Shown here: positions 29,201-35,943 of the stretch, in pieces | How positions within the stretch are numbered: the first letter of the stretch is position 1 | Layout: each line of letters opens with the position of its first letter | NCBI RefSeq assembly: GCF_007860125.1 | Contig: NZ_SJPW01000003.1 | Span: forward strand, 954,764 to 1,018,763 | Direction: 5' to 3' | DNA from: Rubripirellula tenax | Lineage (GTDB): Bacteria > Planctomycetota > Planctomycetia > Pirellulales > Pirellulaceae | DNA: 64,000 nucleotides | Position numbers and translations under genes: made by a program | The notes under the pieces: generated by a model | Told to the model about the DNA's origin: nothing | Database searches by the model: none | Seen by the model: only the letters and a program-made list of their open reading frames with translations

Positions 29201-30334
29201 GTCATCGCTTCGGAAGATGCCGGTGTTGTTGAATCCGCCACCATCGGCGACGTTCACCGACGCCACGACGTTGTCGCCATCGGCTGCGATGCCGGAGATG
29301 TTGCCGCCGGCAAGGTTGTCGTCCAGCACCGTCCATGACGCGCCGCCATCGGTCGTCTTGTAGATGCCGACGCGGTCGTTGCCCCGGCGGCCAAAGCTGC
29401 TGTATCGGCCCGTGCCGACGTAGATCGTTTGGAAGGTCGGATCGGCAGTGTCAAAAGCCATCGCACCGATGGACAGCGACGGCAAGTCGTCGGTCAGCGG
29501 CGTCCAATTGGGCGTCGCTGCCGTTGCATTGTCGGTTCGCCAAACGCCGCCGTTGGTTGCCCCGATGTAAAGGATGTCAGCATCGGTCGGATGGGCCAGC
29601 ACGGTGTGGATGGCCCCAACGATTTGCCCATTGGGAGCGATCGCTTCGACTTGCCCGTTCGTCGCCGAGAATGGACCTTGCGGCGACCAGGTTCGATTGC
29701 TCGACGAGTTCACAACGACGTCGTCGATGTACCATCCTTCACGCAACACACTGATGTCGGTCGTCAATTGAAACTCGATGCGGATCGTGTCGCCGACAAA
29801 GGGCGATAGGTCCAGTTCGATCGGTTCAAAGCCATTGGTTCGTACCGGCATCTCCGCGCCGCTGGTTGCGATCAATGTCGATGTACCTAACGAGTCGACG
29901 ACGCGGACGGTTGCAAAGTCGAAGTTGCGTTCGGTTTCCAAGAACGTGTTGAAGAGCAATTTCGCAGACGCCGCGCGCGTCAAATCGACCGGCGGCGAAG
30001 TCAACGTGCCATCGGCAAAGTTGGTGTAGAGTCCACCGCCGTCGGGGCCTTCGCCGGCGCCGAAATAGAAACTGTGGTCGGGCGAGTGTCCCAGGTCGGC
30101 GGCGCGACCATCGGACAGGTGCCAAAGATCAGCCGGCCCCGATGATGTGAACCCGTCGGCATCCGCGATGCCACCGACACCCGAAAAGTCGGCCAACAAA
30201 TTGGCGGCCAACAAATCGCGTCGCTCCAAAGACTGAACCGTCAATTGTTTGCGACCACGTCGACGGCGGGTGGCTTTTTGTCGAAGTGTTGGGGTGCCAG
30301 TTCGGCCCAGCCAGCCTTGTACGCAATGACGCAT
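20228..30334 (-). CDS. Giant mosaic extracellular protein with LERRDLLAA leader motif and dockerin repeats
   Basis: The ATG at 30334 gives about 3,368 residues. The N-terminus is strongly basic (KATRRRRGRK) and carries LTVQSLERRDLLAA, the planctomycete export/anchor-like motif. In order: a jelly-roll-like segment; sortilin/BNR-type propeller repeats (about 29.6-27.4 kb, e.g. TDGGASW); a long repetitive beta-helix-like region rich in GDITITG-type units (about 26.8-25.2 kb); one Calx-beta domain (about 24.9-24.5 kb); five Ig-like repeats of about 88 residues (DTTPPTPVITGP linkers; 24.5-23.1 kb); five HYR-like repeats (VTFTATDAAGN; 23.1-21.8 kb); a GEVED domain (GEVEDYLISI, near 21.3 kb); and two dockerin-type calcium loops (DINNDGEVTASDALRIINEL near 20.7 kb, DHNGDNRATAIDALRVINQL near 20.55 kb). 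It probably acts as a surface adhesin or scaffold component. The frame is open to 30646, but the upstream codons encode repeat sequence and are not needed. Confidence 0.9.
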   Translation of the reverse strand: MRHCVQGWLGRTGTPTLRQKATRRRRGRKQLTVQSLERRDLLAANLLADFSGVGGIADADGFTSSGPADLWHLSDGRAADLGHSPDHSFYFGAGEGPDGGGLYTNFADGTLTSPPVDLTRAASAKLLFNTFLETERNFDFATVRVVDSLGTSTLIATSGAEMPVRTNGFEPIELDLSPFVGDTIRIEFQLTTDISVLREGWYIDDVVVNSSSNRTWSPQGPFSATNGQVEAIAPNGQIVGAIHTVLAHPTDADILYIGATNGGVWRTDNATAATPNWTPLTDDLPSLSIGAMAFDTADPTFQTIYVGTGRYSSFGRRGNDRVGIYKTTDGGASWTVLDDNLAGGNISGIAADGDNVVASVNVADGGGFNNTGIFRSDDAGATFTRVSTGDGTATGLPSGFSYDLVVDPVNPNVMYTSVVFGDNSGGLNGAYRSIDFGASWTKVSSPEMDALIISGETTNLEMAVGTQNNVYAAIINFGDMKGLFRSGDGGQTWVQMDSPKTNENGTDVGLNPRGQKGPGPLDNATPEELAGGQGSIHFSIVADPNNPNLVYVGGDRQPRSDGDAGSFPNSIGARDFSGRLFRGDASLPAGTQFVHLTHSSSLGAAGGGTASGSSPHADSREMTFDAAGNLIETDDGGVYRRTSPQDNTGDWFGVIGNLQVTESHNVAYDNLSDTIMSGNQDTGSTYQTIVDGAPWVSLSTADGGDIAIDNVSLAANNQSVRYSSFQNLGAFRKTTWDASGNLVNQRFPSLAGFNNDGVFVTPLAINAIDPMRLVIQGGSQTYETFDQAETVVGLVEGPNGGSTQSALAYGGRKDGVDNADVLWVGSDDDIFVRTNGTDPLALTAADPTGQDIIDLAIDPEDWASAFVIDTNSVFTTTDVGASWNDVTGDLLSLASRFFSVTYVSSAVVDAVLVGTNAGVFASLSDSLGTWELVGLGLPNVITFDMDYDAVDDVLVAGTLGRGSWLLDKVTELLSATEGVTNVMLDASGNLLVTDDSGNFAENITIASDTENQLFVITGVDQIVTSNIPTAVGSGTDRVTVPFADVIGSEIIVNSLGGNDSITIDFAPGEFDKSITVNGGDPATSDTLRMVGGQFTEATYDFVDSSNGNISLAGGPAIAYSDTSSVVSTLVHDRLLLRYSDATETITPSGNNAGELLIGSSFGASVSVLIPAVQLTIDGGQVGSDTINFRGTIDLAGADLNVVGDEVTLDGATLSTTGDGNLSIIADRNFFASKNAGLSTQNGDITVVGNRTADAAAGDFSGIELQQTVVTSITGDIRLDGRGGDEVDGQGNAGVRIAADSQVTSTGFGPSAGTLTIAGTGGDGARINAGVEIADAGTRISSIDGDIAITGTGGIGTEDFNHGIRLVGGTVESTGTGIEAAKITINGAAGNGVSFNWGTLIQGVDAHVQSVVGDITITGTASGTGDSNSGVVFNDGSSVSSTGTGSAAAEIVVRGVGTDTALSGRGIQFSGTPASIQTVDGVVQLFGTAGNATSQSNEGVLMLSGSILSSGNGDILVTGRGSGQGGTGIGLQNGAIIEATDRANIRLDGQGALDTDNDVIVGVDATIGSATGTGRLDIIADVIDISAANSINGAGNLNLTSQTSGATIGLGGGVGTLSLDDTELAKLADGFALITIGNATSGAVDIDSAAFTDAITITGQSIHINVLDAVDNPVTLRATTGPITNSSAGVDIIGGDVTLSGNITPGSSPGVLDIDGRLILTNDSSVGLELEGLVAGTAVDQHDQIRASQGVTFGARVSLATASTTGFFPIAGDQFVVLDLAGTESIVGTFAGLAEGALLSNFLGSGMTAVVSYTGGDGNDLVISVLPNVTLAIDQTSISEAGGIANVSATIANPVSADVVIDLRFTGSASNPADYVLSGTQILIPAGEVTASVVVTAIDDGLVESNETLVVDIVGVTGGGLLGIQQVVAVIADDDFVQPVITSTVANPTRLSTVPTTVDFGQSVTGFTQSDLVLAGAAVSDFTDLGSGRYSFNLNPTADGVVSVNIRSGAALDSGNKVTLPSNLFSLIVDRVPPTPIISGPSLRTNLNPIDVTVDFGQPVIGFDSSDVTLVGATIGQMTDNGNGRFTLTVDIVSDGLVSIDVAADVATDLAGNPNRVATPYSVTYDATPPTPVVAGPNSPNRTNPFEVSVVFGEPVTNLTTNDLAVTGGTVLDLVDDGDGNFTATVLATNDGDVTVAVPAAVTTDLTGNANVASSTFILLVDTTPPQPLLSSAEAITNADPFTVSIAFGEPVNGFDASDISVVGGSVALLESLGGGNYTATIDADADGIIVINVPGAASTDDAGNESLASASISVTVDTTPPTPVITGPAGPIGDPTFTVTVQMGETVSGLAFPDFNVGNGRVTRIQNTGSGNFTVSVVALADGPVTVDLPAAAVVDGAGNPSNAAESFSIIVDTAGPDLSIPASISVEADQFDGAAGDGEAIAAFLSAAIATDVVDTNPTITHNAPEVFFLGDTMVTFTATDSLGNTTSQAAIVTVVDTTAPTLTLVDGPAIEADSRDGLTPSNVVLQQRLRSTSATDIADRQVTLTNDVTETLSIGDNTVTFTATDDAGNVTVGSIVVTVVDTESPTVFAPAGISIEGNVIGGVDATDAQITDLIALATTTDIVDATPTLANDAPTIFPVGDTVITFTATDQSGNIGTSTTTVTVTDTTAPTLTPPTDTTIEADAVGGLATDGEALSTFLNSIGVTDIVDPSPTLTHDADGVLSLGVHTVTFTATDAAGNIATADITISIVDTTAPILTAPSTVTATAANVDGVDASEATIADFLSQALATDVVDADITIVSDAPTVFPIGSTLVTFTAIDDAGNRSTATGSVNVTASFDFGDAPTAAGSGLAASYPVTLEQDGARHITGPLFLGTSVDAEPDGLASTGLDAAGDDDSGEDDEGGIIFNASIVTEQATDTTTSLIVTSSLDAVLDGWIDFNRDGDWDDPAEQIVTSTSVIAGRNVISFTVPAGSSIGSTAARFRISSLGGLSPIGAANDGEVEDYLISIIDGDQSTSVTAGTAGVNPIVRSDSSGATVRSESVTLFAVSSTSVDTLDVIGDDNDDVVTVDTSDGFAIPAGGIRLNGNNGFNRLSIVGEGGVFDATNEKLTIENFGTFDLADELPSTLKIDAAAVARTAPTSRTLVVKADVSDTLEVLEANKWRLTGSEIIDGTFFLTADTTASGGDEYLKVSIARGWQNFLQPADINNDGEVTASDALRIINELGRRQFSDGVSQDLVDPGSVAEFPDVYFDHNGDNRATAIDALRVINQLARQANSDSSPADLELIPIRELIQRLETTSPRSADDPLAVSTGSDNGVVGEFGTRLGNGNPTAEPTGMDNESASSEASEDAVDQLLSDNAFLSSMFG

Positions 30335-30391
30335 GATGTAACTCTTGGATGTATTACTATTGGGCAAACAACGCGATCGGAGGCAACATCC

Positions 30392-30433
30392 CCAGGCGGA
30401 AAATCCAGGTCGGAAAATCCAGGTCGAAAAATC
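30392..30433. repeat. Three-unit 14-base tandem repeat, core GGTCGGAAAATCCA
   Basis: Units CCAGGCGGAAAATC, CAGGTCGGAAAATC and CAGGTCGAAAAATC follow each other without spacing, 58-99 bases before the giant gene's start on the reverse strand. The spacing and position suit a regulator-binding array or a leader element. Confidence 0.7.
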
Positions 30434-30645
30434 CGACGGAACCATTTGCTTCGGTTCCCTCTGTGGTGTCGATGGGAGAGCCCCCGAGGGGATCGATTGT
30501 AATGGTCCGGCGAAAGCAAATGTCGGCTGAATAGCCGAAGCACGTCCCGGTCGGTAAGTCCCAAGCCAGCAGGCTACGATCCCAGATACTTTTGCGAAGA
30601 CGAAAAAGACAGCCGAACCGGGTCGCCAGCCAGTCTTCAAGATCA

Positions 30646-30669
30646 TTTTCCCGAGAATTTTCGGGAAAA
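30646..30669. repeat. Inverted repeat TTTTCCCGA-N6-TCGGGAAAA
   Basis: A nine-pair perfect inverted repeat (30646-30654 and 30661-30669) lies in the divergent spacer. Its flanking T and A tracts give it the look of an operator or a bidirectional terminator. Confidence 0.6.
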
Positions 30670-30818
30670 ACGCCCAGCAAAGTGATGCAAATTCACTCTC
30701 GCGGGGAACCGTTGGTTAAGTTCAAAGAAAGTGGATGGGGACTGAATCCCTCTTTCGTTTTAACGCCGGTTCGGTTTTTCACCGATGGCGTCTCCGCTCT
30801 CTTTAGACAGGATCAACA

Positions 30819-30995
30819 ATGAGACATCCAATTTGCGTTTGCTTGGTATTACTGGCAATGGGTTTGGTAAGCGGTTGCGGCGAACCAGAGCCCACAGTCA
30901 TCGGCGCCGGCGATGATGCTGCGTTTACCGATCCGAATCTGAACCCGGGCGCGAACCCCGACTATGATGCCGTTGACGAAGCTGTTGAAGAATAG
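30819..30995 (+). CDS. 58-residue lipoprotein, function unknown
   Basis: ATG at 30819 to TAG at 30993-30995 encodes a short precursor with a basic start (MRHPIC), a hydrophobic stretch (VCLVLLAMGLVSG) and the lipobox L-V-S-G-C, so the mature protein would begin at Cys20. The mature part of about 39 residues is very acidic (GAGDDAAFTDP, ends DEAVEE). A weak A/G-rich site (AGACAGGAT) lies about 8 bases upstream. Tiny secreted proteins like this are often found next to DUF1559 genes in planctomycetes (from memory). It is convergent with the DUF1559 gene across a shared terminator. Confidence 0.75.
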   Translation: MRHPICVCLVLLAMGLVSGCGEPEPTVIGAGDDAAFTDPNLNPGANPDYDAVDEAVEE

Positions 30996-31033
30996 TCGCG
31001 GGCAATCTCCCGAAGTCATAAAACGAGAGTCCC

Positions 31034-31071
31034 AAAAAAACGGGCAGCCTCCGAGATCGGAAGCTGCCCGT
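31034..31071. terminator. Strong hairpin terminator, mainly for the reverse-strand DUF1559 gene
   Basis: ACGGGCAGC (31040-31048) pairs with GCTGCCCGT (31063-31071), and the inner TCCGA pairs with TCGGA. A run of seven A at 31034-31040 becomes the T-tract when read on the reverse strand. It lies between the lipoprotein stop and the DUF1559 stop. Confidence 0.85.
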
Positions 31072-31132
31072 AATTGTTTGAACCGTAAGCGAGTCACCCA
31101 AGGGCGACCGCTTCGTCATACGATTGAGAAAC

Positions 31133-32377
31133 CTACAGCTCCTCTTCAATCACTTCACTACTGGCTCGCGTGCCCAAAGCGCCCCATAGCCCATACGGGC
31201 TGGCTGAACCCGGTACGTTTGCAATCGGTGGCGCGCTGTTGGTCCCGTTCAGCCAAACCGATGCGGCCGAACTGGCACCCGCTTCGATCGAATCGGTGAT
31301 GAACTTGACGGCGCCATCGCCCATCAATACGTGAGCTCCGCCCTGGTGACGACTACTCACAGTGAAAACGCCAGCAGATCCGTCGGCGCCACCTTGGCAG
31401 ATTTCATTGTTTGGCGGCAGGATTGTATTGAACGACGTTCGTAATGCCCGACCGTCCGACCAGTTATAACCTCGCTTTTGCGTGACATTGTGGTTTTGGT
31501 TATCCGCAGTAGAGCCGGACCAGACGGCTACCTGGACTGGGTCCCAAAAATTGGGGCGGAGCGGATCACGTAGCGGACGGCAAGTCAATGGATTGTCTCG
31601 AACGGTTGCGTTATCGCCCGGCGCGTTGATTCCGTCGGTACGCACGTCGCGGTCGCCCAAATCGGTCGCAATCTCGCCTCCCATGATCGTGTTTGACAAT
31701 CCGTCCAGAACATCTCGGAATTTCAATTCTTTGTTCAAAACAAACATGCCACGAGCAGCCGCTTGGATGCGGCGATGTCGCCAAGTCTGATTGTTACGCC
31801 AAGCACCCTGGTTGAAATTCCAGAAGCTGTCGTTGGTAAAGTCAACTCCGTCACCGATACAAGCGGCGTAGTTGGTTCGTCCGAATGCGGGCAGACCCGT
31901 ACCCGGGTCGCTGGGGCAGCGAAGGGCCGGCAGTTCGGTCGACCACGGAATATAGTTCCGCTGCCAACACACCGGGCCCATCGCGGACCAAGGAATGGTC
32001 GGCGTGTTACCGTTGGTCATGAAGTTGTTCGGATTCGAGATCTGCTCCCAAACGGCCTGCTGTTCGATGAACGGAAGCAAACCAACCAAATAGCTGGACA
32101 AGATCCGATTGTTCCCGCCACCGCCACCGGCAACACCGGCGTTGGCGGAGTTGGTCGGGCTCTTGGTACCCGAGCCCTGCATAGGCAACTGCTTGTAGGC
32201 CGAATGGTAATTGTGAACGGCCAAGCCAATCTGCTTGAAATTGTTGCTGCAGCTCATTCGCCGCGCCGCTTCGCGTGCCGCCTGGACAGCCGGCAACAGA
32301 AGTCCGACTAGGACTCCAATAATGGCAATGACAACCAAAAGTTCCACCAATGTGAAACCAGCTCTTTTGAATCGCAT
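31133..32377 (-). CDS. DUF1559 domain protein with prepilin-like N-terminus
   Basis: The 414-residue product starts with a type II secretion/type IV pilin-like leader: a basic start, [34 protein letters not shown], then [20 protein letters not shown]. This is the defining start of the planctomycete DUF1559 family. The C-terminus has the expected [17 protein letters not shown] motif. These proteins are present in dozens of copies per planctomycete genome, and pseudopilin-like surface localisation is inferred. The ATG at 32377 lies after a GAGTAAAT leader. A strong terminator lies 60 bases past the stop. Confidence 0.93.
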   Translation of the reverse strand: MRFKRAGFTLVELLVVIAIIGVLVGLLLPAVQAAREAARRMSCSNNFKQIGLAVHNYHSAYKQLPMQGSGTKSPTNSANAGVAGGGGGNNRILSSYLVGLLPFIEQQAVWEQISNPNNFMTNGNTPTIPWSAMGPVCWQRNYIPWSTELPALRCPSDPGTGLPAFGRTNYAACIGDGVDFTNDSFWNFNQGAWRNNQTWRHRRIQAAARGMFVLNKELKFRDVLDGLSNTIMGGEIATDLGDRDVRTDGINAPGDNATVRDNPLTCRPLRDPLRPNFWDPVQVAVWSGSTADNQNHNVTQKRGYNWSDGRALRTSFNTILPPNNEICQGGADGSAGVFTVSSRHQGGAHVLMGDGAVKFITDSIEAGASSAASVWLNGTNSAPPIANVPGSASPYGLWGALGTRASSEVIEEEL

Positions 32378-32843
32378 GATTCGATTTACTCCATGAGAAA
32401 AGAAAAAAGTGGCATCGAAAAACGAAAGATGCCGCTACTTTGAAACGTCGTAGGAGTTCCATGAATAAGGTGCGTTCTCGCTTCATGAAAATTCGCGATC
32501 ACGGCCACTAAACATGAAGACCCCTACGATTCCGGCTTTCAGTCTCAGGTTTGCGGCGGGGGGAAGCAAGGCAAATCGGGCGGCTCACCCGGTGTTTGAT
32601 AAAAAAACACGGGCATATTGAGTTTTGTTACCGAGGCTTTGAGATTGAACGCCAACCTTAGGGAACTTGTGAGGGTTTCGCTCATGGCTGAAATCGCCGT
32701 GCGACGCCTCAATTCTGTCCAGCAACTTGGGCTTGGCGGCGGCACATGGGCTCGCTCTTGTCATTACCATAGACGCACTTCTTCGGTCGTCATGATCCAA
32801 ATGGGCTTCCGGTTTTCAGTGAAAGTTGTTGGAGTTGCGGGCC
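32378..32843. other. Intergenic region between divergent DUF1559 and sulfatase genes
   Basis: I see no convincing complete gene here. On the reverse strand, about 32540-32790, a short frame reads AKPKLLDRI and ends NKTQYARVFLSNTG, which resembles a degraded reading frame. The link to an integrase N-terminus (LLDRV-type) is only a weak resemblance. Nothing else stands out. Confidence 0.4.
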
Positions 32844-34364
32844 ATGCGTCAGATGCTGTTTTTGTTTTGGGTGTGCTTGGTTAGCGTCGTATTTGGTGTC
32901 GCCCAAGCAGAGTCGCCGAACGTCGTCTTCATTTTGGCGGACGACTTGGGATACCGCGAACTTGGTTCGTTCGGGCAAGCCAAAATTCGAACTCCAAATC
33001 TAGATCGGTTGGCGGCCAGCGGAATGCGGTTGACCCAGCACTACAGCGGCAACGCGGTTTGTGCTCCGTCACGTTGCGTGTTGTTGACGGGCAAACACCC
33101 CGGACACGCGTTCGTTCGCGACAACCGTTCCACACCGCCCGAGGGACAATATCCAATTCCCGATGACGAAGTCACCTTGCACGAATTGATGAAGCGAGTC
33201 GGTTACGTGACCGGCGCGTTCGGCAAGTGGGGACTCGGCGGCCCCGGTTCGACCGGCGTCCCGCTGAGCCAGGGCGTCGACCGGTTCGTGGGATATCTGT
33301 GTCAATCGAAAGCGCACACCTATTACCCCGATTCGATTTGGGATGATGGCCAACCGATGCCGCTGGCCAACACGCCGCCCATTCCCGGGCACGCCGGTCT
33401 GGCCAAGGACGCCGATCCCAACGACCCGCAAAGCTACGACGTCTTCAAAGGACAAGACTATGCACCGGATCGAATCAATGCCGCCGCGCTCGATTTCGTT
33501 CGCACCAACAAGGACACGCCGTTCTTCTTGTACTATCCCAGCGTGATCCCGCACGTTGCCCTGCACGTGCCCGAGGAAGAACTAAAACCCTACTTGAAAC
33601 TTGGATGGAACGATCCGCCGTTCACACGCGACGGCGGCGGGTACACGCCGCACTTCACGCCGCGCGCCGCCTATGCCGCGATGATTTCACGGCTGGATCG
33701 CTACGTCGGAAATCTGTTGGCGTTGCTTGATGAACTCGACTTGACGGACAACACGATCGTCGTTTTCACCAGCGACAATGGGACGACCCACTTGGGCGAA
33801 GAGGTGGACTACAAGTTTTTTGACAGCGTCGGCGAACTACGCGGTTTGAAGGGCTCGCTGTACGAAGGCGGTGTTCGCGTTCCCACCATCGTCCGTTGGC
33901 CCGGTCACGTCACGCCCGGTTCGGTCAGTGATCACGTCAGCGGATTCGAAGACTGGGTTCCCACGCTGCTAGAAGTCGTCGGGGGTGCCGAGGTGATCCC
34001 CAACGCGATCGACGGTATTTCGATGCTGCCGACATTGGTGGGAAAGTCGCAGCCCGAACGACCGTATCTGTATCGTGAGTTTGCAGGCTACGGTGGCCAA
34101 CAATCGATCCGCGTCGGTGACTGGAAAGCCATTCGTCAAAGCATGACGAAGGGAAATTTGGAGGTCGAACTGTACAACCTTTCCGATGACGTGGGTGAAT
34201 CCAACAACGTTGCGAGCGAACACCCCAAAGTGGTCGAAGAAATGGCCGCCATGATGTCTTCGGTGCGCACGCCTTCGTCGGAATTTCCACTGATCCCGCT
34301 GGATGGTCCGGTCAAAAAACGCAAGCCGGTCTCGGTAGGTGCTTCGCAACCGAAGCGGCCGTAA
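32844..34364 (+). CDS. Secreted sulfatase (formylglycine-dependent)
   Basis: The ATG at 32844 gives 506 residues with a leader (MLFLFWVCLVSVVFGVAQA). The mature enzyme begins PNVVFILADDLGY, with the metal aspartates at about 33-34. Cys73 starts the C-A-P-S-R motif that is converted to formylglycine, followed by LLTGKHPGH. FTSDNGTTH and RGLKGSLYEGGVRVPTI are later family blocks. It removes sulfate esters, most likely from marine sulfated polysaccharides, and planctomycetes carry many of these. A single-base-start TTG at 32826 is less likely. The maturase gene is not in the window. Confidence 0.93.
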   Translation: MRQMLFLFWVCLVSVVFGVAQAESPNVVFILADDLGYRELGSFGQAKIRTPNLDRLAASGMRLTQHYSGNAVCAPSRCVLLTGKHPGHAFVRDNRSTPPEGQYPIPDDEVTLHELMKRVGYVTGAFGKWGLGGPGSTGVPLSQGVDRFVGYLCQSKAHTYYPDSIWDDGQPMPLANTPPIPGHAGLAKDADPNDPQSYDVFKGQDYAPDRINAAALDFVRTNKDTPFFLYYPSVIPHVALHVPEEELKPYLKLGWNDPPFTRDGGGYTPHFTPRAAYAAMISRLDRYVGNLLALLDELDLTDNTIVVFTSDNGTTHLGEEVDYKFFDSVGELRGLKGSLYEGGVRVPTIVRWPGHVTPGSVSDHVSGFEDWVPTLLEVVGGAEVIPNAIDGISMLPTLVGKSQPERPYLYREFAGYGGQQSIRVGDWKAIRQSMTKGNLEVELYNLSDDVGESNNVASEHPKVVEEMAAMMSSVRTPSSEFPLIPLDGPVKKRKPVSVGASQPKRP

Positions 34365-34383
34365 GAACACCGGTTTCACCGAC

Positions 34384-34412
34384 CCGACGGGGCGTCGGCG
34401 CCGGGTTAGAAT
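34384..34412 (+). promoter_or_regulatory. Hairpin and candidate -10 just before jetA
   Basis: CCGACG (34384-34389) pairs with CGTCGG (34393-34398) 20 bases past the sulfatase stop. TAGAAT at 34407-34412 would place a start near 34419, essentially at the jetA ATG, so the Wadjet mRNA may be leaderless. No ribosome site is visible. The -35 is not convincing. Confidence 0.3.
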
Positions 34413-34419
34413 CTGACAC

Positions 34420-35943
34420 ATGACCCTTGATGCCATCTCTGCGTTCTTGGATTCCTCGCCGACGATCCGCTTGTTAAAGGCGGACTTGGGCGCGTACGTC
34501 GTCTTCTTTTTGCGTCAGTCGTTCAAAGCGAACCACGAAGATTCCGCGATCGCTTTTTCGCACGATGACTTGATCCACCGGCTGCAGTGTTTCCAGGACG
34601 AATTGCGTGACGAGGACCAGCAGGCCTTGGTCGGATCCGCCGATCGGTATTTGCGTGAGTGGTCCGACGCGGGCTGGCTGCGGCGATTTTTGCCGGCCGA
34701 TTCGTCGGGGGCACACTACCAACTGACGCGTTACAGCGAAGACGCGATTCGTTTTGTTGATAACGCCTTATCGCGTGACTCGCGGCTGGTCGGCACCGAG
34801 AGCCGGTTGCGGTTGGTGATCGATACGTTGGTCGATCTGGTGCGGGGCGCGTCGTCAGATCCCGATCGACGCTTGAAAGACTTGTTGGCCGAGCGACAAC
34901 GAATCGACGACGAAATCGAATCGGTTCGCGGTGGCGGAAAAGTCGAAACTTACCATCCGGCGCAAATTCGCGAACGGTTTCACACGGCGGTCGATCTGCT
35001 GAAGACACTGCAGGGTGACTTCCGCGCCGTCGAGGACCGGTTCGAAGAAATCGGTCGTCAAGTGCAACGCGATGCGTTGACGGATGATCGTCGGCGCGGG
35101 CAGATTTTGGCGACGGCGCTAGATGCCGAAGACTTGATCAAGCAACAGGACGAAGGCGTCAGCTTCAACGCCTTCGTCAATTTTTTGTTCGCGCCCCAGG
35201 CACAGGCCAAGCTTCGTGAAACGATTGCCGAGGTCACGCGGATCGACGCGATCTGTGACCAGCGATCCGCAGTCGAACACGTCCGTGCGATGGTGCCGTC
35301 GTTGCTGGCCGAAGCGGACAACGTGCTTCGGCAAACCGGTCGTCTGTCGCATACGCTGCGCCGGTTGCTGGACGATCAATCGGTCGGCCACCGCAAGCGA
35401 ACCGCTGAGGTGCTGCGAGACATTCGCACGATGGCGTCACGGCTGAAACATCAAGTGGAATCATCCGATGCCTCGCCAGATATCGGAATGGAAATCGAGA
35501 CCACGATTGGCGTGGCATCGCCGTTTGCTCGCCCATTTTGGACTCCGCCGCAAGTTTTTGATGTCGCAGTCGAAATGCAAGTCATTGACCTGGCAACGGC
35601 CCAGCGTGAAGCACGAAAGCTGGCCGGCTTACAACGACTGGAATGGGAACGAATGCGAGATGCGATCGCCCGCGAGACTCGCCGGCGGCCATCGATCGGA
35701 TTGTCAGAACTGATCAAGCTTCGCCCATTGAAAGTCGGCATCATTGAAATGGTGGGATGGATTCAAATCGCTCACGAAGACGGGCATCGGATCGATCGTG
35801 ATGCCGAAGAAGAAATCCACGTGACGACGCAAGATGCGGTGACCGGAAAGATGACGACTCTGGCCGTCCGTGTGCCCGTCGTCACTTTCCATCGGACCAG
35901 CGAAGTTGCCAACGCCCCGATCCGCACCAAAAGGCCACGTTGA
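34420..35943 (+). CDS. jetA: Wadjet anti-plasmid protein JetA (DUF3375)
   Basis: The 507-residue product matches DUF3375, the MukF/kleisin-like subunit of Wadjet. The N-terminus has AISAFLDSSPTIRLLKADLGAYVVFFL, with long helical and coiled-coil stretches in the middle and a C-terminal part containing LRPLKVGIIEMVGWIQIA-type sequence. In the complex it links the SMC-like JetC dimer. It is the first gene of a four-gene operon, and its TGA at 35941-35943 overlaps the next ATG (TGATG). Wadjet restricts circular plasmids by loop extrusion and cleavage. The order here agrees with the reported type I arrangement. Confidence 0.9.
   Translation: MTLDAISAFLDSSPTIRLLKADLGAYVVFFLRQSFKANHEDSAIAFSHDDLIHRLQCFQDELRDEDQQALVGSADRYLREWSDAGWLRRFLPADSSGAHYQLTRYSEDAIRFVDNALSRDSRLVGTESRLRLVIDTLVDLVRGASSDPDRRLKDLLAERQRIDDEIESVRGGGKVETYHPAQIRERFHTAVDLLKTLQGDFRAVEDRFEEIGRQVQRDALTDDRRRGQILATALDAEDLIKQQDEGVSFNAFVNFLFAPQAQAKLRETIAEVTRIDAICDQRSAVEHVRAMVPSLLAEADNVLRQTGRLSHTLRRLLDDQSVGHRKRTAEVLRDIRTMASRLKHQVESSDASPDIGMEIETTIGVASPFARPFWTPPQVFDVAVEMQVIDLATAQREARKLAGLQRLEWERMRDAIARETRRRPSIGLSELIKLRPLKVGIIEMVGWIQIAHEDGHRIDRDAEEEIHVTTQDAVTGKMTTLAVRVPVVTFHRTSEVANAPIRTKRPR

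Larger units (their letters stand above)
30335..30818. other. Intergenic regulatory region with repeats, between giant gene and lipoprotein
   Basis: This 484-base divergent spacer has no supported gene. It holds three tandem copies of a 14-base repeat (30392-30433) and a perfect inverted repeat at 30646-30669. No convincing -35/-10 pair was assigned for the giant gene. A weak AAGAG ribosome site precedes the ATG at 30334. Confidence 0.5.

Noticed and set aside
20228-30334. Ig-like and HYR repeats as DNA tandem repeats
   Set aside because: The similarity is at protein level with diverged DNA, so they are domain repeats and not listed as nucleotide repeats.
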